From Bacteroidia bacterium (GTDB taxonomy: Bacteria > Bacteroidota > Bacteroidia > SpSt-205): a stretch of DNA of 12,513 nucleotides. The stretch's first letter is position 1. Each line of letters begins with the position of its first letter. Shown piece by piece: positions 7,001 through 12,513 of this stretch. The position numbers and the translations under genes are program-made. The stretch spans positions 1 to 12,513 of the forward strand of contig JANXCJ010000046.1 in the NCBI GenBank assembly GCA_025060275.1, read 5' to 3'. A model generated the notes under the pieces. It ran no database searches, had not been told where the DNA came from, and saw only the letters and a list, made by a program, of their open reading frames with translations.

Positions 7001-7777
7001 TTAGCGTGGACGGCTTCCTGCGCCAGACCTGACGCCACCCCCTCCCGTAGAGCCCCCTACCATGCTCGGACGCCCTCCTCCTGATGGGGGAGTAGGAGAA
7101 GAATAAGAGGGATAAGAAGACCTCCCGGGAGAGGAAGGCTGAGCAGTCCTGCGAGGAGGTGTATTAGCACTACTACTAACTACAGGATTTCTAGGAGGCG
7201 TGTAGGTAGTACTCCCCTTAGGAATCATAGAAGGACGAGGTATATAAGAGGTACGACGGGGTGAGTATGCAGCCCCCCCCCAATAAGGGTCATAGCCTCC
7301 CCAATAGGTCCAAGCAGGACCCGCATAATAATACGGGCCACCCCAATATCCCGCATAGTAAGTCCAACCCCATCCTGGTGTATAATACCACCCAGGTGCC
7401 CAACCCCACGTATAACTCCATCCCCACCCAGGGCTTATCCATGCACTACGCCCCCACCCACACCAGGGATCCATCCAGGGATCATACCATACCCCCGTAG
7501 AATACCGGCGTATCCTGCAAGAGTAGCAGTAGTCATTATCCTCCTCCCACCGGTCACTCTGCCTATTGCGAGTCCCGGTTTGATCATAGTTATCCTCACG
7601 AGCATCTATATCAGAGTTGGAAGATTTAGAAGGCTTTTGAGAAGATTTTGCTCGGTCTTTCGCAGTAGCATAGGTATCATTTAGAGAGGTGGAGCTAGCT
7701 CGGCTCGCCCCACATCCCCCCATCAAAATGATACTTACAATTATTCCCAGTGTGGCTGCTCCCTTTTTCATACTCAT
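7001..7777 (-). CDS. Trp/Gly/Tyr-rich lipoprotein, unknown function
   Basis: A 258-residue predicted lipoprotein. The signal peptide MSMKKGAATLGIIVSIILMGGC ends in a lipobox with lipidated Cys22. A hydrophilic linker rich in Ser, Lys and Asp follows (23-82), then a CysXXCys pair (84, 87). Residues ~97-166 are extraordinarily aromatic: 16 Trp in about 70 residues, with short PGWGW/APGWYY repeats, then GGPYYYAGP and GGYDPYWGG. The C-terminal ~85 residues are low-complexity Pro/Ser/Arg, ending in a Gly-rich tail and PR. Trp/Tyr-rich lipoproteins of this sort occur in Bacteroidota without a known role; surface adhesion or matrix binding are guesses. A run of nine G (coding strand) encodes part of WGG-Ala at 166-169 and could slip. 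The start is ATG 7777 or ATG 7771; both leave a good signal peptide. It is divergent from proS and first in a unit with cystathionine beta-synthase. Confidence 0.7.
   Translation of the reverse strand: MSMKKGAATLGIIVSIILMGGCGASRASSTSLNDTYATAKDRAKSSQKPSKSSNSDIDAREDNYDQTGTRNRQSDRWEEDNDYCYSCRIRRYSTGVWYDPWMDPWCGWGRSAWISPGWGWSYTWGWAPGWYYTPGWGWTYYAGYWGGPYYYAGPAWTYWGGYDPYWGGAAYSPRRTSYIPRPSMIPKGSTTYTPPRNPVVSSSANTPPRRTAQPSSPGRSSYPSYSSPTPPSGGGRPSMVGGSTGGGGVRSGAGSRPR
7273..7281. repeat. Nine-base C/G homopolymer inside the lipoprotein gene
   Basis: Nine consecutive C on the plus strand, read as nine G in the coding strand (spanning tGG GGG GGG Gct). It is the longest homopolymer I noticed in the window. 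Gain or loss of one base would shift the frame after about residue 168 and replace the C-terminal third of the protein. Confidence 0.8.
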
Positions 7778-7779
7778 GG

Positions 7780-7787
7780 TACTTTTG
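7780..7787 (+). promoter_or_regulatory. Candidate -7 promoter element for proS
   Basis: TACTTTTG matches TAnnTTTG exactly and ends 28 nt before the proS ATG at 7816. The -33 region would fall in the start of the divergent lipoprotein gene, where a T-run (7764-7768) is the nearest, imperfect candidate. It faces the minus-strand element 12 bp away. Confidence 0.5.
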
Positions 7788-7799
7788 CACTACTATAAG

Positions 7800-7807
7800 C
7801 AAATATA
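7800..7807 (-). promoter_or_regulatory. Candidate -7 promoter element for the lipoprotein/cbs unit
   Basis: TATATTTG on the minus strand matches TAnnTTTG exactly. It ends 22 nt before ATG 7777 and 28 nt before ATG 7771. Its upstream part would lie in the 5' end of proS. No convincing -33 TTTG was found. Confidence 0.5.
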
Positions 7808-7815
7808 CGAAAGAT

Positions 7816-9279
7816 ATGCCAATTCCGATGCATGATATAAGTCAATGGTATAATGAGATCGTAGAAAAAGCAGGGTTAGCAGAACATTCCCCGGTGCGAG
7901 GCGCTATGACAATAAAGCCGTATGGATGGGCGCTATGGGAGAATATCCAGAGACCTCTGGATGAAGCATTTAAGGCTACAGGGCACCAGAATGCTTATTT
8001 TCCTCTTTTCATTCCGCTGAGTTTTTTAGCTAAAGAAGCCCAACATGTGGAAGGTTTCGCCCAAGAATGTGCCGTAGTTACGCATTATCGTATACACACG
8101 GACTCTCAATCCCGTGCCGTAAAACCTGATCCCGAAGCTATATTAGAAGAGCCATTAGTGGTACGACCTACCTCTGAGACTATCATATGGCATACTTTCA
8201 AGAAGTGGATTCGTTCTTATCGCGACCTTCCTCTACTTATTAATCAATGGGCAAATGTAGTGCGCTGGGAGAAGCGCCCCCGCCTTTTCTTGCGCACCTC
8301 TGAGTTTCTATGGCAGGAAGGGCATACAGCACACGCAACAGCAGAAGAAGCACTCCAGGAAGCCCATCGTATGCTGAACCTATATGCAGATTTCGTAGAA
8401 AACTACCTCGCCATACCTGTCATTAAGGGACGCAAAACACCCACGGAGCGCTTCGCAGGCGCTGTAGAAACCTTCACCATAGAGACTCTCCTCATAGATG
8501 GAAAAGCCTTACAAGCAGGTACCTCCCATTTTCTAGGACAGAACTTCGCTAAGGCTTTTGATGTACGCTTCCTCACCCAGAACAACGAGTTAGAGTATGT
8601 ATGGGCCACTTCATGGGGGGTATCAACACGGCTTATAGGTGCCGTCATTTTATCGCATGGAGATGAAAGAGGGCTCATCCTCCCTCCCCGTATAGCTCCC
8701 CTTCAAGTTGTAATCATACCTGTATGGCGAAAAGAAGAGGAGAAAGATAAGGTCAGCGCCTATGCCCATGCATTAGCAGATCATCTCAAGAAGAAAAACA
8801 TCCGCACCAGAGTAGATGATGATCCTCAGCATCGTCCAGGGTGGAAGTTTAATGAATGGGAACTCAAAGGTGTCCCTTTGAGGTGGGTAGTAGGCCCTAA
8901 AGACTTAGAAGAACAAACCGTAGAAGTAGTATGGCGCAACACAAATGAGAGAACTACGTGTAACTACCAGCAAGCGATAGAGAGTATATCTACTTGGTTA
9001 GAGAACTTTCAAAAGGCCCTGTATCAGAGAGCTCAAGAGAGACTCAATAGGCACACTCATTATATTGACTCATATGTTGAGATGCGCCGCATTTTAGAAG
9101 AAAAGGGGGGATTTGTGTTAGCTCACTGGGATGGCACTGCTGATACAGAATTAAAGATCAAGGAAGAAACGGGTGCCACCATTCGTTGCATACCTCTAGA
9201 AGCAGAGTCGGAGGTAGGTGCCTGTATCTATACAGGCAGGCCCTCCCAACAGCGGGTACTTTTCGCCAAAGCCTATTAA
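7816..9279 (+). CDS. proS: Prolyl-tRNA synthetase, archaeal/eukaryotic-like type
   Basis: A class II synthetase that charges tRNA-Pro in the cytosol. From ATG 7816 it is 487 residues, the usual size of the short type without the bacterial editing insertion. Landmarks are YNEIVEKAGLAEHSPVRG (12-29), RPTSET (117-122, proline/ATP pocket), motif 2 with RTSEFLWQEGHTAH (160-173), AGTSHFLGQNF (234-244) and motif 3 with HGDERGLILPPRIAP (281-295). The anticodon-binding domain runs ~296-400. The C-terminal domain ends in ATIRCIP ... GACIYTGRPS ... RVLFAKAY, the hallmark ending of this type. Only two Cys (458, 470) of the archaeal zinc cluster are visible here, the first pair being replaced by AHWDGTADTE; this is my recollection of the Bacteroidota form and is probably normal. 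The frame is open back to an ATG at 7750, but that overlaps the lipoprotein and adds 22 unrelated residues; ATG 7828 is an alternative. Confidence 0.95.
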   Translation: MPIPMHDISQWYNEIVEKAGLAEHSPVRGAMTIKPYGWALWENIQRPLDEAFKATGHQNAYFPLFIPLSFLAKEAQHVEGFAQECAVVTHYRIHTDSQSRAVKPDPEAILEEPLVVRPTSETIIWHTFKKWIRSYRDLPLLINQWANVVRWEKRPRLFLRTSEFLWQEGHTAHATAEEALQEAHRMLNLYADFVENYLAIPVIKGRKTPTERFAGAVETFTIETLLIDGKALQAGTSHFLGQNFAKAFDVRFLTQNNELEYVWATSWGVSTRLIGAVILSHGDERGLILPPRIAPLQVVIIPVWRKEEEKDKVSAYAHALADHLKKKNIRTRVDDDPQHRPGWKFNEWELKGVPLRWVVGPKDLEEQTVEVVWRNTNERTTCNYQQAIESISTWLENFQKALYQRAQERLNRHTHYIDSYVEMRRILEEKGGFVLAHWDGTADTELKIKEETGATIRCIPLEAESEVGACIYTGRPSQQRVLFAKAY

Positions 9280-9290
9280 GAACACCCCCT

Positions 9291-12242
9291 TCAATACCCA
9301 AAAATCTCCTCAAGTGAGATTTCTTGTAAAGTCAGTCCTTTTGCACTAAGCTCTTGTAAAGGCAAGCGAGCCCTATCTCCAATAAGCAGTAAAACACGGG
9401 GCTTCGCACGCACATAGGAAGCATGGAAACGAGTGATTGCCTCACTGTCTAAGTTATGTAGGGCTTCCCAGAGGTCCGCTCGTCTTTCTTTGGAAAGCCC
9501 TAAACGCCGCGCTTCCCAATAAGCATAAAACACCTCTTCATGACGCAAGCGCTTAGCTGATAACTCCGCGATTAGAGCTTGCTTACTAAGCCTTGCCAAA
9601 GAAGGTATCACTCGCAGGCTGTCTATAAGCTCTTCCATCGCCTCGTAAGCTTCTATCACCTTATCTGCCTGCGTGCTGATATTGCCTAAAAAGTAGTATG
9701 GCATTTCAGGTGTTGAAGGAGCGACAAAGTATGCACCTGCTGCATAAGCCAAACCTCTCGCCTCCCGAATCTCCTGAAAAACCACAGCAGACATCCCTCC
9801 TCCAAAATACTCTGTAAAATACCTCGCTAAGGGGTACAAATCCCGCTGGTAAGGTACAGAACGATGTACCCAAGTCATAAGAGCACGCACCATGGGAAAA
9901 TGAACGAAAAGAACTTTTTTAGAAGGTGTCTCTGGAAAAGTGTAAAGGCGGGGAGGGGGAGGAGCCTGCCAAGCAGGTGGAACAGAGATAAGATTCTGCA
10001 GAAGCGCCGCTACTTCTGCCCCCCCAGGCCCATCATAATACATTTCCCAGGGATAATGCCATAACTCAGCCGCCCGCCGACTGAGCTCCGCCGCCGTCAT
10101 ATATTGCATTTCTCTTTCTGAAGGGACATTCTTATACGGGTTATCAGAGCCGTATAAAGCATGGGCAATCAAATGTCTTTGAATTACTAGAGGATTTTTC
10201 TTTGCATCTTTTCTATCCTGAAGAACGTTTTCCCTTAAGAAAAGCCATACCGACTCATCTACGCTGGGTAATTTTATGAGTGAGTCTACTATCCCTACAA
10301 TAGCACGCAGATTAGAGGAAAGTCCTTCCACTATTACATAGGTTTCCCATTCGTTGCTAAGGATACTTAAGTTACACCCCAGAGAGAATAATTTTCTTTT
10401 AAAGCTCTTGACATCCATCCCATTAGGCCCTATGAGTCCGTAATAATCTACTATAAGGGGTATCCATTTATCATGTCTTTTACCAAGGGGCAGGTACCAG
10501 ATAAGAGTAAATAGGCTATCCTCAGTGTTGGCAGTTGCATAGAAGGGCACCTTATCCTTCAAGCTGGCTTTTTGAAAGAGCTTGTCAAATTCAGAGAATT
10601 CTGGGGCAGGTACAGGGGCCTCACCACTTTCAGCGAAGACCGCCTCAGCATAGGAAGAGGCGTAAGTTCTCTCAATCTTCAAAGGCGTAATGGGGGGTTT
10701 AGGTACCTTAGGAAGAGAAGGACGCTCACCTTGCTTCTTATAGGCTACTACACAACGCTTAGAACTAAAATAATGGCGGGTGAGTTGTACCAGATCGGTT
10801 TTACGCACTTGAGAGAGGCTTTTTGTTTCATAGAGAGCGCTTTTCCAGGGTTTTTGTTTGACGAAGGCATCCAAGAGATAGTTGGCTCTGGCTCGGTTGT
10901 TACGCCAGGATCTCTGGTGATTAAAGAGAAGATCATTGACAGCTGCTTGAATAAGCTCTTCCTCAAACTCACCTTTTTGTAGGCGTTTTACAGCCTCCCA
11001 TAAAAGTTTCTCCACCTCTTGGAGACTCTGACCTGGCTTAGGCTCAGCAGTAATGAAAAAAGCGCTATGGTCAGCTAACCGGAGAAGAGAACTGTAGGCT
11101 GACTTCACTTTTTTAGTCTGCACTAACCACTCTTCTAAAAGCCCTGTTACTCTATTAGACAAAAGGTGTTCTAAAAGGATGGCTTGCTGAGCCTGCGGTG
11201 TACCATCTGGGGGCAAACGAAAAGCCAAAATTACTTCCGGAGCCTGCGGGCCTATCACCTCTATGAATACTTTCCGACGCAGAGGAGAAGGAGCACCCTT
11301 AGGATAGGGAAAGGAGGGCACAGAATGAGGAGTAAAGGAACCAAAATATTTCTCTGCCCACTCTGCTACCTGCTTAGGCTGTACATCCCCCACCACAATC
11401 AAAGCCATATTATTAGGCACATAATAGGTCTGATAGTAACGCTTGATAGCAGTAATAGAGGGATTTTTCAAATGCTCTATGGTCCCAATCGTAGTCTGTG
11501 TACCATAAGGATGATCAGGAAATAGAGCCGCCATGATTTTCTCATGCAGCTCCCGCATTTCGTTATCTATGGCTATGTTTTTCTCTTCGTAGACAGCCTC
11601 CAGCTCAGTATGAAAAAGCCGAAATACAGGATAGCGGAATCGCTCTGCTTCAATCTTCAAAAGGCGCTCTAAGTTGTAGGCGGGTATATCATTCACATAA
11701 GCTGTCAAATCATAAGACGTAAAAGCATTTGTGCCTTCTGCACCCAATGCGCTCATCATACGGTCATATTCGTTGGGTATAGCCCACTCTGCGGCAAGCT
11801 GCGCTATAGAGTCTATTTCCCGATAAATAGCTAAGCGAGCCAAAGAGTCACGAGTACGATTATACCTATCGTATAAGTTCTCTATAGCATCCAGGTAAGG
11901 TTTCTCCCTAGTATAATCTTTGGTTCCAAAGCGATCTGTACCCTTGAAAAGCAAATGCTCTAAGTAATGTGCCAGCCCAGTATTGTCAGCAGGGTCATGT
12001 TTGCTTCCAGCGCGCGTAGCTACCATAACAAAAGCCCGCGGCACACTCGGATTAGGACTAACTATGACCGTAAGCCCATTTTTCAGACTATACACATACA
12101 CTCTATACAGAGTATCCTGAAAAGCAAGCTGAGGCTGGGCACAAACAAAAGCTAATCCCCAAACTATCCGCCACATACCTACCAAAAATAGAAGAAGTCT
12201 AACCACCTTGCATAAGCTAAAAAGAGCCCGTAAGCGTAGCAT
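9291..12242 (-). CDS. Exported M16 zinc metallopeptidase, full two-half form
   Basis: A pitrilysin/insulinase-family protease of 983 residues from ATG 12242. The inverted zinc motif is HYLEH (92-96: ligands His92, His96; catalytic Glu95), with third ligand Glu220 in ELEAVYEE, matching insulin-degrading enzyme Glu182...Glu189 spacing. A ~45-residue charged helical insert (~115-160: EKPYLDAIENLYDRYN, then AIYREIDSIAQLA) precedes IPNEYDRMMSALGAEGTNAFTS; this layout is usual in Bacteroidota M16 peptidases. The C-terminal half repeats the fold without HXXEH, but keeps GGGMSAVVFQEIREARGLAY (814-833), a segment resembling the non-catalytic-half Arg/Tyr site. The N-terminus carries LLLFLVG and WRIVWGLAFVCAQ, so export to the periplasm or outer membrane is likely. 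Start choice: ATG 12242 and 12257 fit the promoter position; ATG 12176 gives the cleanest short signal peptide. The open frame continues to 12428 only by overlapping the divergent gene. It converges with proS, 11 bp apart. Confidence 0.88.
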   Translation of the reverse strand: MLRLRALFSLCKVVRLLLFLVGMWRIVWGLAFVCAQPQLAFQDTLYRVYVYSLKNGLTVIVSPNPSVPRAFVMVATRAGSKHDPADNTGLAHYLEHLLFKGTDRFGTKDYTREKPYLDAIENLYDRYNRTRDSLARLAIYREIDSIAQLAAEWAIPNEYDRMMSALGAEGTNAFTSYDLTAYVNDIPAYNLERLLKIEAERFRYPVFRLFHTELEAVYEEKNIAIDNEMRELHEKIMAALFPDHPYGTQTTIGTIEHLKNPSITAIKRYYQTYYVPNNMALIVVGDVQPKQVAEWAEKYFGSFTPHSVPSFPYPKGAPSPLRRKVFIEVIGPQAPEVILAFRLPPDGTPQAQQAILLEHLLSNRVTGLLEEWLVQTKKVKSAYSSLLRLADHSAFFITAEPKPGQSLQEVEKLLWEAVKRLQKGEFEEELIQAAVNDLLFNHQRSWRNNRARANYLLDAFVKQKPWKSALYETKSLSQVRKTDLVQLTRHYFSSKRCVVAYKKQGERPSLPKVPKPPITPLKIERTYASSYAEAVFAESGEAPVPAPEFSEFDKLFQKASLKDKVPFYATANTEDSLFTLIWYLPLGKRHDKWIPLIVDYYGLIGPNGMDVKSFKRKLFSLGCNLSILSNEWETYVIVEGLSSNLRAIVGIVDSLIKLPSVDESVWLFLRENVLQDRKDAKKNPLVIQRHLIAHALYGSDNPYKNVPSEREMQYMTAAELSRRAAELWHYPWEMYYDGPGGAEVAALLQNLISVPPAWQAPPPPRLYTFPETPSKKVLFVHFPMVRALMTWVHRSVPYQRDLYPLARYFTEYFGGGMSAVVFQEIREARGLAYAAGAYFVAPSTPEMPYYFLGNISTQADKVIEAYEAMEELIDSLRVIPSLARLSKQALIAELSAKRLRHEEVFYAYWEARRLGLSKERRADLWEALHNLDSEAITRFHASYVRAKPRVLLLIGDRARLPLQELSAKGLTLQEISLEEIFGY

Positions 12243-12271
12243 ACCTTTTAGCTGCATAAGCGCATATGTAA

Positions 12272-12279
12272 AAAATATA
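12272..12279 (-). promoter_or_regulatory. Weak candidate -7 element for the M16 peptidase
   Basis: TATATTTT on the minus strand matches TAnnTTTG in five of six fixed positions. It ends 29 nt before ATG 12242 and 14 nt before ATG 12257; the former agrees with the 22-39 nt leaders seen for the other candidates and favours start 12242. Confidence 0.25.
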
Positions 12280-12285
12280 CCTTTG
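12278..12285 (+). promoter_or_regulatory. Candidate -7 promoter element for the DUF2752 gene
   Basis: TACCTTTG matches TAnnTTTG exactly and ends 36 nt before ATG 12322. It is only 9 nt before ATG 12295, which would leave almost no leader, so it favours 12322 as the start. Its upstream part would overlap the start of the M16 gene. Confidence 0.45.
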
Positions 12286-12321
12286 AATAAAAATATGCTG
12301 CTAGCACAGCGATTAGAGTTT

Positions 12322-12513
12322 ATGGTTCGTCTAATAATTCTATTCACGCCCGTAGTTTTACTCTTTCTACCTGCTGATTTTTTTGACCAGGGTCCTCCTT
12401 TATGTCCTTCTCGTATTCTTTTAGACATAGAATGCCCAGGCTGTGGGCTGACACGAGCTACTCAGCATCTTATTCATCTTGATTGGCAGAAAGCGATAGA
12501 CTACAATTCCCTT
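12322..12513 (+). CDS. DUF2752 small membrane protein (3' end outside window)
   Basis: The first 64 codons of a DUF2752 protein. MVRLIILFTPVVLLFLPADFF forms a first membrane segment; a loop follows with PLCPSRILLDIE and then the family signature CPGCGLTRA (residues 38-46, bases 12433-12459). The next part, LDWQKAIDYNSL, matches the usual D...A..YNPL of the family. The two Cys of CPGC could bind metal or form a disulfide, but no function has been established that I know of. Proteins of this family are typically ~100-150 residues with two or three membrane segments, so roughly half is missing. The frame also has an ATG at 12295 (nine extra residues). It is divergent from the M16 peptidase, 79 bp apart by the preferred starts. 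Confidence 0.82.
   Translation, partial: MVRLIILFTPVVLLFLPADFFDQGPPLCPSRILLDIECPGCGLTRATQHLIHLDWQKAIDYNSL

Noticed and set aside
7750..7815. Upstream start for proS at ATG 7750
   Set aside because: It overlaps the start of the divergent lipoprotein, would place the best promoter box inside the gene and adds residues not found in the family. ATG 7816 gives the normal N-terminus.
9220..9237. Perfect 7-bp stem with 4-base loop (GCCTGTA/TACAGGC)
   Set aside because: It lies inside proS about 40 bases before the stop, encodes conserved residues of the C-terminal domain and has no T-run. It is probably coincidental.
7001..9279. A possible transcription-factor or tRNA-dependent link between the lipoprotein and proS
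   Set aside because: Only 38 bp separate them, with no T-box-like or other structured leader visible. Divergence alone does not show a functional link.
10572..11525. Plus-strand open frames of 136 and 113 codons (10572-10982, 11184-11525)
   Set aside because: They lie antisense within the well-conserved M16 peptidase, with no recognisable domain or spacing to a promoter.
12258..12428. N-terminal extension of the M16 peptidase frame (57-62 extra residues)
   Set aside because: It is antisense to the DUF2752 gene, including its CPGCGLTRA motif, is highly basic and would bury the signal peptide. The frame is open by chance.
1..12513. CRISPR, toxin-antitoxin, restriction, phage, insertion sequence or tRNA features
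   Set aside because: I looked on both strands for spaced repeats, terminal inverted repeats, transposase motifs and cloverleaf-like segments and saw none. The region reads as housekeeping chromosome.

Overview
The window looks like chromosomal DNA of a member of the Bacteroidota or a closely related lineage with type IX secretion. Four signs point this way. The secreted protein at the left edge ends in a type IX (T9SS) sorting domain with a YPNP motif. Prolyl-tRNA synthetase is of the short archaeal/eukaryotic-like type usual in Bacteroidota. The arginine decarboxylase is the ~460-residue fold-III form of that phylum, not the long E. coli SpeA. Perfect matches to the Bacteroidota promoter element TAnnTTTG lie at the three divergent gene junctions. 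Coding density is extreme: intergenic gaps are mostly 11-50 bp and three gene pairs overlap by 28-58 bp. No tRNA, rRNA, insertion sequence, CRISPR array, phage gene or recognised defence system was seen, and no gene-free stretch exceeds 300 bases.

Layout, left to right. (1) Positions 1-762 (+): 3' part of a secreted T9SS cargo protein. (2) 811-2257 (-): an arginase-family ureohydrolase followed by a small outer-membrane beta-barrel-like protein, overlapping by 32 bp, with a possible terminator hairpin at the end. (3) 2294-4537 (+): arginine decarboxylase then folD, 12 bp apart. (4) 4510-7777 (-): a Trp/Gly/Tyr-rich lipoprotein, then cystathionine beta-synthase with a CBS-domain pair, then a secreted protein with lamin-tail-like and fibronectin-III-like regions. 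The last overlaps folD tail-to-tail by 28 bp. (5) 7816-9279 (+): prolyl-tRNA synthetase. (6) 9291-12242 (-): a full-length two-half M16 zinc metallopeptidase, exported. (7) 12322-12513 (+): start of a DUF2752 membrane protein cut by the window edge.

Most of this is housekeeping metabolism: arginine use and polyamine supply, one-carbon folate chemistry, transsulfuration and tRNA charging. It is mixed with envelope and secreted proteins. The most interesting biology is the head-to-head pairing of two arginine-consuming enzymes over 36 bp, with promoter elements that extend into each other's genes. The same head-to-head arrangement recurs at proS/lipoprotein and DUF2752/M16. The arginase also has changed residues at positions that bind the amino-acid end of arginine, and the lipoprotein gene contains a nine-G tract that could slip. 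I found no convincing evidence of a wholly new multi-gene system.
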